A stretch of 64,000 bases of DNA from an uncultured cyanobacterium (GTDB taxonomy: Bacteria > Cyanobacteriota > Cyanobacteriia > Cyanobacteriales > Nostocaceae). Below the pieces are notes generated by a model, which was not told the DNA's origin, made no database searches, and saw nothing but the letters and a program-made list of their open reading frames with translations. This document shows, piece by piece, positions 15,039 through 24,298 of this stretch. The number at the start of each line of letters is the position of its first letter. Positions within the stretch are counted from its first letter, which is position 1. The stretch is from assembly GCA_903903925.1 (NCBI GenBank), contig CAIVAU010000237.1, positions 48,736-112,735 on the forward strand, in the 5' to 3' direction. A program made the position numbers and the translations under genes.

Positions 15039-16544
15039 TTATCTATAAAGCTTGTAAGTCGCTTCCATATCTTTTTTCATGTCTTGCCGAAAGTGTAAAG
15101 GTAAAATGACTTCAACATTCGGACCCCAAGCCCGCAACCGCATCACTATATTATTATCCTTGACGCGGTAATTGACTTTGCAGTAAACGTCATTTTCTGA
15201 ACGAGATTGTACTATTAAGAGCAGATTTTTTTGCTCTCTTAATGCTGCGGCTGTGTGAAGTTTTACGAGTGTTTCAACTTGTTTCAATGAGATTTTACTG
15301 AACATTTCATCCCGTTCTGTACCCTGGATATAATTGCTATAAAAATATTTGTCAAATCTCAACAAAAGTAATTCCTGCGGTTTGTAAATATCAAATCCCC
15401 AAGCTGCTGACATTTCATTTTTAATATCATTAGGATTTGGCGGATATTTACCCTGACATTTATCTACAAATTGTTTAGAAATATTGACATCATCTAAATT
15501 GTTTGGTAATTCATCTAGCTGGAGAATCCGGTCAAGTCGATAATCGTACCAATCAATTTTACTCCAACTATTTTCGCGAGCTGCCTTGGGAATTTGACCG
15601 TAAGCAAATAGATAAGGTGCGCGTTGGTAGTAGTAAATACAAACTGGGTAAACAATACAATCAACAGTATCTTGATATAGTTTTGCACTCTGATATGTCA
15701 ATTTTACCAACGGTACTTTATCTTGTGTCCAAATGCTTTTTAACTGCTTTTGCAATAGTTCCACGCGATTATATAGCTTCGGATGAACGATATATTCTGC
15801 ATGGATAAAAAACCTTTGTACGCCATTGATTGGTTTAGATAAGAAATTAATAAAAGCAGACAATTCTTCATTTGTGAACTTTTCTGAGGGATTTTCTTCG
15901 ATCTGTTCCAGAGGTGCTAAGAAAAAATCAGGAAATTTATCCACTTTCAAATAATTATCTTGATTGTTTTCTTCTTTGATTTTTAACCAGCCGAGATTTA
16001 CTAATGCTTGAAAGTCATGGTCTTTGAAGTTACGACAGGTTAAAGCAAATAATCTCCCATCAGATAAAGATTTAGAAAATTTCTGAGACCTTCTTTCGCT
16101 ATTAGGATTAACTGATTTGTCTTCTTGTTTACTATTTTTGGTATGATGAATCGTTCCAGTCAATAGTAAACTATCTAATTCGTCATCTTGAATCGAATAA
16201 TATTGCTTAAATGAGGAATACCATTGATTTTTTTCAACACTCAAATTTGAGGCAAATAACCACTCAGTTAATTTTGTGGCACAGCGACATTTTTCATGGT
16301 GTAAACTTGGGGCTAGATCGCGTGAATGATACTTTACCGCATCTAAAAAAAATAAATCGCGCCATTCCAGAAAATTAAACTCTTCTCCTAAGTCTAATTT
16401 AACTTTATCAGCATTATCTCCATAGAGCGATCGCAAAATAACCCATAGTCTTACCGCTTTCGCTAAGTTTTGTTTCAGAGAACCTGGCGTTAACAACTTT
16501 AAGACTTCCACCGTGGGAGGGTAGTTGAAAATTTCTCTGTTCAT
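15039..16544 (-). CDS. TIGR03985-like CRISPR-associated WYL domain regulator
   Basis: The 501-aa protein resembles the TIGR03985 family of cyanobacterial CRISPR loci. The C-terminal third holds a WYL-type domain (around 290-360) with RAPYLFAYGQIPKA and WYDYRLDRILQLDEL, followed by a WCX-like end (WGPNVEVILPLHFRQDMKKD). WYL proteins are transcription regulators that often sense nucleotide ligands. The N-terminal part shows no obvious HTH but has DNA-binding potential. A GGAAA-N6-TTTCC palindrome lies 49 bp upstream of its ATG and recurs near the CRISPR and NYN promoters, which makes this protein the prime candidate regulator of the island. Confidence 0.8.
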   Translation of the reverse strand: MNREIFNYPPTVEVLKLLTPGSLKQNLAKAVRLWVILRSLYGDNADKVKLDLGEEFNFLEWRDLFFLDAVKYHSRDLAPSLHHEKCRCATKLTEWLFASNLSVEKNQWYSSFKQYYSIQDDELDSLLLTGTIHHTKNSKQEDKSVNPNSERRSQKFSKSLSDGRLFALTCRNFKDHDFQALVNLGWLKIKEENNQDNYLKVDKFPDFFLAPLEQIEENPSEKFTNEELSAFINFLSKPINGVQRFFIHAEYIVHPKLYNRVELLQKQLKSIWTQDKVPLVKLTYQSAKLYQDTVDCIVYPVCIYYYQRAPYLFAYGQIPKAARENSWSKIDWYDYRLDRILQLDELPNNLDDVNISKQFVDKCQGKYPPNPNDIKNEMSAAWGFDIYKPQELLLLRFDKYFYSNYIQGTERDEMFSKISLKQVETLVKLHTAAALREQKNLLLIVQSRSENDVYCKVNYRVKDNNIVMRLRAWGPNVEVILPLHFRQDMKKDMEATYKLYR

Positions 16545-16551
16545 TGTGTGT

Positions 16552-16608
16552 TTTGCTGCTTCTGGGTGTATATTCCCAGATTAGCAGCAGGTGGAAAAGG
16601 CTATTTCC
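16552..16608. promoter_or_regulatory. WYL gene promoter region with two palindromes (includes site C)
   Basis: Site C, GGAAAAGGCTATTTCC (16593-16608), shares its flanks CAGCAG and ATCT with site D at 3668. Between it and the start codon is a second, imperfect palindrome, TGCTGCTTCTGGG ... CCCAGATTAGCAGCA (16552-16590). The pair suggests autoregulation, which is inference. Confidence 0.5.
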
Positions 16609-16665
16609 ATCTAGAACGGGGTGTGGAGTGTGGGGGAAGGTGTCCAGTTCCAGATGCAGTTTATT

Positions 16666-16726
16666 AGACATCACCAGAAATGATGTAGGGGCGTATTGCA
16701 ATACGCCCCTACCAAGGATTTCAACG
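16666..16726. repeat. REP-like palindrome (GTAGGGGCG family), fullest copy
   Basis: The core GTAGGGGCGTATT-GC-AATACGCCCCTAC (16685-16712) is a perfect palindrome. Its left flank (AGACATCACCAGAAATGATG) matches the 38740-38785 copy in inverted orientation. Its right flank (CAAGGATTTCAACG) matches the 7357-7391 copy in inverted orientation. It lies between the WYL promoter and the end of the MFS gene, with no evident gene of its own. Confidence 0.75.
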
Positions 16727-16754
16727 GACGCATAATTAATTTCCACGACTATGT

Positions 16755-18029
16755 CTATTGAGCATGAACAGGATTTGATGAGTCTTGATATCGCTTCAGA
16801 ACATATAGCATAACTAGACCGAAAAGGGTGCTGATGGCAGTCGCGATCCAGAAATTGTGGGCGACCGTTGGAGATTGATCCATTGCCCAACCGCCTAAAA
16901 TGGGACCAATGAAATAGCTAATCGACCAACATTGATAGCTGAGGGCGAGATAAACACCTCGCAATGATTCTGGGGCTAACTCTGCTATGGCTGCTGTCGC
17001 AAATGGTTTATAAATGGCAGTCGTAATCGACAATACACTGAAGGCTGCAATCATTCCCATAACTGAAATTGTCTGGACCAAATGAGTTGTCCAGACCAAA
17101 AAGAATCCACAGCCCCACAACAACATTGAAATCATCAGAACCTGAATGTTCAACAATGAAGTCAATATGTGTACTAACGGAAATTGCAACACTGCACCAA
17201 TGCCAATATAAAACCAAGTAAACAAGTTGGCAACACTCACTAATGAAGCCCCTTGTGGAAGACTGGCTGAAATGAAGTTTGTGAAATACAATGGCAACGT
17301 AGTATTCACCAAGGCAATGTAAGTCGTAAACAGAACGTTGATTAACACAAAGATTTGCAGCGATCGATCCTTGAATGCGAAAGCAAATCCTTGTAGCGCA
17401 TCAGAATTTTCAGCGACATCTTGTCGATTATCGGTGCTGGCAATTTGAATTAAGATCAAAAACATCAAGAGAATCAGCCCACAACTGAGAAACAGCGTTT
17501 GCCCCTCCGCGACTAGAGAAACTAATATTCCGCCAACCACAACCCCAAGTCCATGACCAAGACTATTTGCCAATCCCAAAACGGCAAATGCTTTTTGGTA
17601 TTGTTCTTTTGGTGTAACATCAATCACCGACACATCTGCTGCAGTCCAATAACACCCATTACCCAATCCCATAATCCCATTTGCGACGATGAGCATTGGC
17701 AAATTTGGAGTTAGTGCTAGGATAAATACTCCTACTAGCGACAGCAAAGCCGAAAATAACAGCGCTTGTTTGCGACCATACCTTGGAGAATCTGCTAAGT
17801 AACCCCCCAGGAAATGTCCCACTATCCCAGCCAGCGACCCAATCCCCGTTGCAATGCCAACTTCTGTCGCCGAAAAGTCCAATTGATTGACAAAAATTAA
17901 CGGCATGAAAAACCGGGTGCTTCCATGTGCTGCTTCATACAGTATTCGTGCGATCGCCTGCACCCAGACCTGATAACTTGATGATTGGAGTAAAAACGGT
18001 CGAAGATTGACACTGCTTTGATTTTCCAC
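16755..18029 (-). CDS. MFS transporter
   Basis: A 424-aa protein with about 12 hydrophobic segments and the MFS loop motif GHFLGGYLADSPRYGRKQAL between helices 2 and 3. The first half resembles drug/sugar-type MFS exporters. Substrate not predictable. It begins the non-defence part of the window and reads in the same direction as the defence genes, separated from them by the repeat at 16666-16726. Confidence 0.9.
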   Translation of the reverse strand: MENQSSVNLRPFLLQSSSYQVWVQAIARILYEAAHGSTRFFMPLIFVNQLDFSATEVGIATGIGSLAGIVGHFLGGYLADSPRYGRKQALLFSALLSLVGVFILALTPNLPMLIVANGIMGLGNGCYWTAADVSVIDVTPKEQYQKAFAVLGLANSLGHGLGVVVGGILVSLVAEGQTLFLSCGLILLMFLILIQIASTDNRQDVAENSDALQGFAFAFKDRSLQIFVLINVLFTTYIALVNTTLPLYFTNFISASLPQGASLVSVANLFTWFYIGIGAVLQFPLVHILTSLLNIQVLMISMLLWGCGFFLVWTTHLVQTISVMGMIAAFSVLSITTAIYKPFATAAIAELAPESLRGVYLALSYQCWSISYFIGPILGGWAMDQSPTVAHNFWIATAISTLFGLVMLYVLKRYQDSSNPVHAQ

Positions 18030-18580
18030 AAATACCTCAGAAGGGTGGTTGATGCTGAAATATAGCCATTGGAAGTGAAGTCGCGAACTAGCTCTATGGT
18101 AAGCTATAATGGCATTCTTAAATTGTTCCGGGTAAAGGGGCTCACTTTATATGAATGCGATCTCTCACCTACCAGATTTGTGAGATTGGGACAAGGCAGA
18201 AGCGTTGGACTTGCTGTGCGATCATCCTGAGGGGTCGATGCTAAGATATTGTTGTTAGAGTAAAGTATAATTCTGACTCTGTGGGTTGATGAAGTGTTTG
18301 CCTGGTTGAAACAGCGAAGCAGATCCGAAAAGAAGGACTAGTCGTGTGACCTTGAAAATCTGATTGGGACTCTTCCACCCTTACAAAGGTAGGTATAACG
18401 CTATCTTGTAGGGGCAGGAAACATTCTTGCCATAACTTTACTTAATATAATACTCACATATATGAGCAACTTCGATGACTACTAGTCTAGTGAAAATTTT
18501 CCCTCTTGTTTCTCAGCGTTCTCTGCGTCTGTGTGGTTAATTTTTTAAACCGCAGAGGCGCAGAGAACATAGAGGTAAGA
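18030..18580. other. 551-bp gap without a gene
   Basis: No supported ORF. The stretch 18120-18165 (GTTCCGGGTAAAGG, GGCTCACTTTATATGAATGC, GATC) resembles the 3' end of metH at about 18638-18690 and may be a degenerate local copy. An AACCGCAG/CTCTGCG-type inverted repeat precedes the metH stop. The rest shows nothing recognisable. Confidence 0.5.
18521..18565 (-). terminator. Inverted repeat after metH, possible terminator
   Basis: CTCTGCGTCTGTGTGGTT (18521-18538) pairs with AACCGCAGAGGCGCAGAG (18548-18565) with three mismatches. It lies 16 bp past the metH stop. The loop contains a T-rich run, but no T tract follows the stem, so terminator function is uncertain. The sequence belongs to a dispersed family also seen inside metH and at 30003-30040. 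Confidence 0.45.
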
Positions 18581-21500
18581 TTACGCGCTAAAGTACTTAG
18601 CTACTGGGTGATAAGTAATAATCGCCGTCGTTGACTGTTCTGGATAAAGCTGCTCACTTTCATCCATATGTAAATGAATGCGATCGCCCCCCAACAACTC
18701 CAGTTGCTGATACTGATCCCGAATATTCGGACAAGCCGGATACCCAAAACTATACCGAGAACCACGATACCGCTGTGCCAAAATATCCCGAATATTATCC
18801 GGTTCCTCAGCCATAAAGCCCAACTCCCGACGAATGCGAGCATGTGTCCACTCAGCTACAGCTTCCGCCACCTGCACCGCCAACCCGTGAAAATACAGAT
18901 AATCCTTGTATTGATTATCAGCAAACAGCTTTTGAGCAAACTCCGTAGCAACCTCACCCACAGTCACCGCCTGCATCGGGAACACATCAATGATCCCCGA
19001 CTCCTTCGGTGCAAAGAAATCAGCAATACACAACCGCCTCAACGACCTTTGCCTCGGAAACTCAAAAGTAGCTATTTTCTCTGCTTCCTCGGCGTCTCTG
19101 CGGTTCCAATCATAAACATACAACGAATTCCCCTCAGACTGACAAGGAAAATACCCATAAACGACCTGCGGATGCAGCAAACTCTCCTCCATAACCCGCT
19201 GCTTCCACTCAGCCAAAATCGGATAAACCTTCTCATCCAGAAAACCCTGATACTCCTCCTTAGATTGCTCCTTCGGCTTACGGAACTGCCATTGTCCCAC
19301 AATCAAAGCCTGTAAATCCAAATACCAGAATACCTCCTCCCACGGAATATCACCAAACTGCAACAACTTCGTTCCCCAAAAAGGCGGAGTTGGACGTTCA
19401 ATATCCACCGCCACAGCTTCCGAACGCCTTGTATCCACGACTTTCGGTTCAGCATCTAATTCAGAACCGCTGATGGACGCAGACGAACGCAGATTATCCT
19501 CTTCTATCTGCGTTAATCCGCGTACCTCTGCGGTTTCATCTAAAAAGCCCTGCAAATCATCCCAATTGCTAGCAGCCTTCGCTGGCATTAATTTATCCAT
19601 AAAGTGCAAGTCAGAAAATGCATCCTTGCCATAAACCACCTTACCCTGATAGGTTTTTTGACAATCTTCATAGACAAACTTGGGAGTCAACGCCGCACCC
19701 CCTAAAATCACAGGGACAGTGATCCCCTTTTCATTAAATATCTCCAAGTTCTCTTTCATAAAAGCAGTGGACTTCACCAGCAAACCACTCATTGCAATAC
19801 AATCAGCTTTGTGCTGTTCGTAAGCCTCAATGATTCTTTCCACCGGTTGCTTAATTCCCAAGTTAAACACCTTATAGCCATTGTTAGACAAAATGATGTC
19901 CACCAGATTTTTACCAATATCGTGAACATCACCCTTAACTGTGGCAATAATCACCTTACCCTTGGCATTGTTTCCAGATTCTGACTTTTCCATGAAGGGT
20001 TCTAAATATGCCACCGCTGCCTTCATGGTTTCTGCTGATTGTAAGACAAAGGGTAGTTGCATTTGCCCAGAACCGAACAATTCACCCACCACTTTCATCC
20101 CATCCAGGAGAAAAGTGTTGATAATATGTAGAGGCGGATATGTTTGTAGTGCTTTTGTCAGTTGTTCCTCCAAACCAATCCGTTCGCCGTCGATGATGTG
20201 GCGCTTGAGGCGTTCTTCTACAGGTAGATTTTCGTCGCCTGTGCGATCGCGTTTTGTCGTCACTCCTTCAAATAGTGTCGTCAGTTCTGTTAATGGGTCG
20301 TAAACGCAGACATCCCCTTCAAATCTGCGTTCATCATAAATCAACTGGCGACAGACTTCTTGATGTCGTTCCTCAATCCGTGACAAAGGTAAAATCTTAC
20401 TCGCACTGACAATTGCTGCATCCATCCCAGATTTCATCGCTTCGTGCAGAAACATCGAGTTCAGCACTAACCTTGCTGCGGGGTTCAAACCAAAGGATAT
20501 GTTAGAAACACCCAAAATCACATGACAACCAGGTAATTCTTGGCGAATGCGACGGATAGCTTCAATTGTACCTTTCCCATTTTCCCGATCTTCTTCAATC
20601 CCAGTAGAAATAGGGAGGGCAAGGGTATCAAAAAATATTTCGTAGGATGGGATGCCGTATTCAACAGCTTGACGATAGGCCCGTTGGGCGATCGCAAACT
20701 TTTTATCCGCCGTCCGTGCCATTCCCTCTTCATCAATTGTACCAATAACGACACCAGCACCGTACTCCTTCGCCAATTCCAATACCTTAAGAAAACGTGG
20801 TTCTCCGTCCTCGTAGTTCGTGGAATTCAGCAAACACTTACCACCAGCAATCTTTAACCCCGCCTCCATCTTTTCCCATTCAGTAGAGTCAAGCATCAGC
20901 GGTAGCGTTACATTATTCACTAAACGCGAAACCAATTCGTGCATATCTCGCACGCCGTCGCGTCCTACGTAATCCACATTCACATCCAAAATGTGTGCGC
21001 CTTCCTTGACCTGCGCCTTCGCCATCGATACCAGTCCATCCCAATCTTCCGCATTCAGCAATTCGCGGCACTTTTTGGAACCGCTGGCGTTAAGCCGTTC
21101 ACCGACAATGAGGAAGGAGTTGTCTTGATCGTAGGGTTGGATACTATAAATCGATGCGGCTGCTGGTTCCAGATGCGGCTGTCTCACTTTCGGCTTTAGG
21201 TCTTTGGCAATTTCTGCCAATTGTTGAATATGTTCTGGACGTGTCCCACAGCAACCCCCAATCACTTGGACACCTAAATCTTCAACAAAGTGCATTAACG
21301 ACAACTTTAACTCCATTGGTGTCAAGCGATAATAAGCTTGACCACCAACGTTTTCTGGTAAACCCGCATTAGGAATACAGGAAACCACGAAAGGAGAATG
21401 TTCCGAAAGATACTTGATATGTGGTTTCATCAAGTCTGGCCCTGTGGCACAGTTCAGACCGAGAATGTCTATTGGGTAAAGTTCCAAGATTGTGAGTACA

Positions 21501-22132
21501 GCACTGATTTCTGTTCCTACCAGCATTGTACCCATCGTCTCCATCGTCACAGACACCATCAATGGACGACGTTCACCTTTCTTGGCAAAGACGGATTCAA
21601 TCCCATTTAGCGCTGCTTTAATTTGCAGCACATCTTGGCAAGTCTCAACAATGAATAAATCCACACCACCATCAAACAGCGCTTCGGCTTGTTCAGCAAA
21701 AGAAGCTTTCATGGTGTCAAAGTCAATATGTCCCAAGGTTGGGAGTTTGGTGGTTGGACCCATTGAACCAGCGACAAACCTAGGTTTTTCTGGGGTAGAA
21801 AATTCTGCTGCAACGCGCTTTGCCAATTCCGCTGCTGTTTTGTTAAGGTAGTATGCCTGATCCGCTAAATCGTATTCTGCTAAGACTATCGACATACTAC
21901 CAAAGGTATCAGTCTCAATCACATCTGCACCAGCAGCGAGAAAGTCACGGTGAACCTTCGCCACTGCTTCCGGCTTAGAGTGGACAAGGTACTCGTTGCA
22001 GCCTTCATACTGTGGACCCCCAAAATCCTCGGCGGTCAGGTTTTGCGTTTGCAGGTTGGTTCCCATTGCACCGTCAAAGACGATAACCGGGCGTTTAGGA
22101 CTGTGCAAGTGTTCTAGAAAGGGATGAGTCAT
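18581..22132 (-). CDS. metH: Cobalamin-dependent methionine synthase
   Basis: The 1183-aa protein has all MetH modules. The homocysteine domain has IVFDGAMGTNLQ, GLNCATGP and GGCCGTRPEH, supplying the three zinc cysteines. The pterin domain starts at about 345 (LIVGERLNASGSKK). The cobalamin domain has GDVHDIGKNLVDIILSNNGY with the axial His. The C-terminal domain is the AdoMet reactivation domain (PCQSEGN, RRELGFMAEE, RYSFGYPACPN). It methylates homocysteine using methyltetrahydrofolate. The ATG at 22132 is preferred; a TTG 60 nt upstream is less likely. The linker between the B12 and reactivation domains (19466-19540) is encoded by CGCAGA/CTGCG repeats found in intergenic DNA, suggesting an in-frame repeat insertion. 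Confidence 0.97.
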   Translation of the reverse strand: MTHPFLEHLHSPKRPVIVFDGAMGTNLQTQNLTAEDFGGPQYEGCNEYLVHSKPEAVAKVHRDFLAAGADVIETDTFGSMSIVLAEYDLADQAYYLNKTAAELAKRVAAEFSTPEKPRFVAGSMGPTTKLPTLGHIDFDTMKASFAEQAEALFDGGVDLFIVETCQDVLQIKAALNGIESVFAKKGERRPLMVSVTMETMGTMLVGTEISAVLTILELYPIDILGLNCATGPDLMKPHIKYLSEHSPFVVSCIPNAGLPENVGGQAYYRLTPMELKLSLMHFVEDLGVQVIGGCCGTRPEHIQQLAEIAKDLKPKVRQPHLEPAAASIYSIQPYDQDNSFLIVGERLNASGSKKCRELLNAEDWDGLVSMAKAQVKEGAHILDVNVDYVGRDGVRDMHELVSRLVNNVTLPLMLDSTEWEKMEAGLKIAGGKCLLNSTNYEDGEPRFLKVLELAKEYGAGVVIGTIDEEGMARTADKKFAIAQRAYRQAVEYGIPSYEIFFDTLALPISTGIEEDRENGKGTIEAIRRIRQELPGCHVILGVSNISFGLNPAARLVLNSMFLHEAMKSGMDAAIVSASKILPLSRIEERHQEVCRQLIYDERRFEGDVCVYDPLTELTTLFEGVTTKRDRTGDENLPVEERLKRHIIDGERIGLEEQLTKALQTYPPLHIINTFLLDGMKVVGELFGSGQMQLPFVLQSAETMKAAVAYLEPFMEKSESGNNAKGKVIIATVKGDVHDIGKNLVDIILSNNGYKVFNLGIKQPVERIIEAYEQHKADCIAMSGLLVKSTAFMKENLEIFNEKGITVPVILGGAALTPKFVYEDCQKTYQGKVVYGKDAFSDLHFMDKLMPAKAASNWDDLQGFLDETAEVRGLTQIEEDNLRSSASISGSELDAEPKVVDTRRSEAVAVDIERPTPPFWGTKLLQFGDIPWEEVFWYLDLQALIVGQWQFRKPKEQSKEEYQGFLDEKVYPILAEWKQRVMEESLLHPQVVYGYFPCQSEGNSLYVYDWNRRDAEEAEKIATFEFPRQRSLRRLCIADFFAPKESGIIDVFPMQAVTVGEVATEFAQKLFADNQYKDYLYFHGLAVQVAEAVAEWTHARIRRELGFMAEEPDNIRDILAQRYRGSRYSFGYPACPNIRDQYQQLELLGGDRIHLHMDESEQLYPEQSTTAIITYHPVAKYFSA

Positions 22133-22650
22133 ATTTTCCAATAAAAATGTGGGTGAGTCTTGTGATGTTCGACTTAATTTACTATTGTCCAAAATTTCTT
22201 TGGTTTTTGAATGACTTAATCACACAGGGAATATTACCCATTTTAGATTTTAGATTTTGGATTTTGGCGCAGGAAATCCTTGCTGTTAAAAGCTTTGAGG
22301 GTGAGCATTGGTCGTTCAGCCCAATAAAAATAGTAGTTTAAAGATTACGTAAACTGGGATACGGGTTTGATCGATCGCAGTATTTTATGTATTTTTAATA
22401 ACAAAGAATGCACTTAGAAAACTAGGCCCAATTTTTGAGTCAGCTTTGTTAAGTGATTCTTCGGTTTTGGCTTTTTTAGATACGCGTTTTTTGACAGTGG
22501 GATAAGTTGGACGAGGGCTCAACTTATTCTTACAGTGACAGCAAATTTGTACTGTGGGGAAAAAGTACCTATTTTCCCTCTTGAGCCAGGGAATGGAGAA
22601 TAGAATAAAAGCATTACCCATTACCCATTCCTTTCTACCTATTGCCCAAT
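22133..22650. other. 518-bp divergent region between metH and a toxin-antitoxin pair
   Basis: No recognisable cobalamin or SAM riboswitch was seen upstream of metH. Short AT-rich repeats (TTTTAGATTTTAGATTTTGG-like) occur near 22240. A minus-strand frame of 78 codons (22385-22621) has two CxxC-like cysteines but no family I recognise; it is not called. Confidence 0.4.
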
Positions 22651-22902
22651 ATGCTAACCCTAGAAATAGCCATTCAAAAAATCCAACAACTCCCCCCCGA
22701 ACAACAAAATAAAGTCATTGAGTTTATTGAATTCTTGGAATTTCAATCGAGCCGCACCCAACAGCTGCAAACACCTGCTGTGCTAGAAACCGCCGAAACA
22801 TCCTTTGCCGACGCGACTAAAGAATTTATCGGCTGCCTTGATAGTGATCTTGAAGACCTCTCCCATAATCCTAAATATCTAGAAAAATTCGGTAGATCAT
22901 GA
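22651..22902 (+). CDS. Antitoxin-like protein (DUF2281/VapB-type)
   Basis: An 83-aa protein, MLTLEIAIQKIQQLPPEQQN then VIEFIEFLEF, the typical start of DUF2281-type antitoxins of cyanobacteria. It overlaps the PIN toxin gene by 4 bp (ATGA), the usual antitoxin-toxin arrangement. A TTG 9 nt upstream is an alternative start. It should bind and neutralise the toxin and repress the promoter. Confidence 0.75.
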   Translation: MLTLEIAIQKIQQLPPEQQNKVIEFIEFLEFQSSRTQQLQTPAVLETAETSFADATKEFIGCLDSDLEDLSHNPKYLEKFGRS

Positions 22903-23321
22903 CTAGAGCTACCATCCTAGATACAGGAGTCTTAATTGCCTACCTCATGCCCAAAGATAAATTCCATGCTTGGGCAGTGTCCCAACTCTCTCAAATCAGC
23001 ACCCCTGTCTTAACCAATGAAGCTGTAACTACAGAAGCCTGTTTCCTCGCCCAAAGGATTCACAACGGACAAGAAACTATTCTAAAACTTATTAAGCAAG
23101 GTCATATCATTATTCCTTTCAACCTCAATCAAGAAATTGAAGCCATAGAAAACCTAATGAAACGCTATGCTTCAGTGCCAATGTCTCTCGCCGATGCTTG
23201 TTTAGTCAGAATGAGCGAAATGTACGAAAATAGCCAAATCCTAACCCTGGATAGCGACTTTACCATTTATCGAAAGCAGCGCAACCAACCGATTCCCGTG
23301 ATCATGCCCAACGAGAATTAA
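22899..23321 (+). CDS. PIN domain toxin (VapC-like)
   Basis: The 140-aa protein has PIN motifs: TRATILDTGVLIAYLM (first Asp, D8), TNEAVTTEACFL (Glu), SLADACLVRMSE (Asp) and TLDSDFTIYRK (last Asp). PIN toxins cleave RNA. It is translationally coupled to the antitoxin just upstream. Confidence 0.88.
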   Translation: MTRATILDTGVLIAYLMPKDKFHAWAVSQLSQISTPVLTNEAVTTEACFLAQRIHNGQETILKLIKQGHIIIPFNLNQEIEAIENLMKRYASVPMSLADACLVRMSEMYENSQILTLDSDFTIYRKQRNQPIPVIMPNEN

Positions 23322-23414
23322 GCTATGCCCCAAAGGTTTTTCTCATACGCTCGTTTTGTGTTGGGACTCCGCGTATCGGCTAACAGTTAGCTAATCACGT
23401 CTGGGTCGGTGTCG

Positions 23415-23612
23415 ATGCAATCTTGCGTGGAGAGTGCCAACCTGGAGGGTGCAACAATTGATGAGGACACAGAGATTGATGACAAATGGCGTATAGTCTG
23501 GGAGATTGTCAATCAGTCTATTGAGAATCGAGACTTATCAGATGCCAAAATTGCTTTTAGAAGCAGTTGGCTTAAGCAGTATTTTCAGCCATCCACAAGA
23601 AAAATCCAATAA
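23415..23612 (+). pseudogene. Pentapeptide-repeat protein remnant
   Basis: The frame reads SANLEGATIDEDTEIDDKWR then IVWEIVNQSIENRDLSDA, the typical junction between pentapeptide repeats in cyanobacterial proteins. Only one repeat or so remains, and the 3' end runs antisense into the next gene. It is probably the leftover of a larger gene rather than a functional 66-aa protein. Confidence 0.5.
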
Positions 23613-24180
23613 TTTGCTCTACTGGATTCAAACCGTAATCCTCAAGGTCAATCTCTACCGTTTGTCCAATGAGCCGCATAAATCGCCACTGTGTTCCGCT
23701 GGTGATACATCCGTAAATTGGACTAGATGCACTCCTCTTTGTTTGGTTGAATCTTTGGGCGGCTATCATTTCAGCAATACATTGACCAACCCCTACTTTC
23801 AAATCTCCTTTCTTTGCTTCTACAAGTACAATCACTGGGGCTTCAATTTCCATTTGTTCAGGTGAGCTGCTGATGAGAAAATCACAGACTCCATTTAGCC
23901 CCACACTCTCATCAACGTTGAATTCTTCCCCCGAAAATAGGCTGATACGCCGTTCTAGTAATCGACGTACCTCAATCAAAATAGGAGCGATGATGTTCTC
24001 AGAACGAACCTTCTCGCTACTGACCGCAACAGCTAGGGGTACGGATTCAGCAAGGTAGTTTGTCAGGGTTTGCGATATCGCGATAGAGGGGATGGTAGGG
24101 AAGAAGCGATCGCCTTCAACGGTGATGATGCCAAACGCTTCTTTAACTTTGCCGATGGTCGTAAATTGACTGTAGGGCAT
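23572..24180 (-). CDS. Conserved cyanobacterial protein, PD-(D/E)XK nuclease-like
   Basis: A 202-aa protein with a motif VCDFLISSSPEQ ... APVIVLVEAKKGDL followed by GQCIAEMIAAQ. The Asp, the ExK and the later Gln resemble a PD-(D/E)XK nuclease core. Many cyanobacteria carry such restriction-endonuclease-fold proteins without a known role. The gene ends convergent with the pentapeptide remnant. Activity is inference. Confidence 0.65.
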   Translation of the reverse strand: MPYSQFTTIGKVKEAFGIITVEGDRFFPTIPSIAISQTLTNYLAESVPLAVAVSSEKVRSENIIAPILIEVRRLLERRISLFSGEEFNVDESVGLNGVCDFLISSSPEQMEIEAPVIVLVEAKKGDLKVGVGQCIAEMIAAQRFNQTKRSASSPIYGCITSGTQWRFMRLIGQTVEIDLEDYGLNPVEQIIGFFLWMAENTA

Positions 24181-24298
24181 ATGTTTTAAGGTTGTTAGCC
24201 GTGTTAGCTAAATTGTGTTTCCCCTTCGGAGATGTTCTAAAATAGGTTAAACAATGGGACAATTTCTTTAGTAACATTGATGCTATATAGTTATGTCG

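Noticed and set aside
18601..22192. Many open frames opposite or within metH
   Set aside because: metH explains the whole stretch; the others have no recognisable domain.
22133..22400. Possible cobalamin or SAM riboswitch upstream of metH
   Set aside because: No B12 box, SAM-type core or conserved stem pattern could be found by eye.
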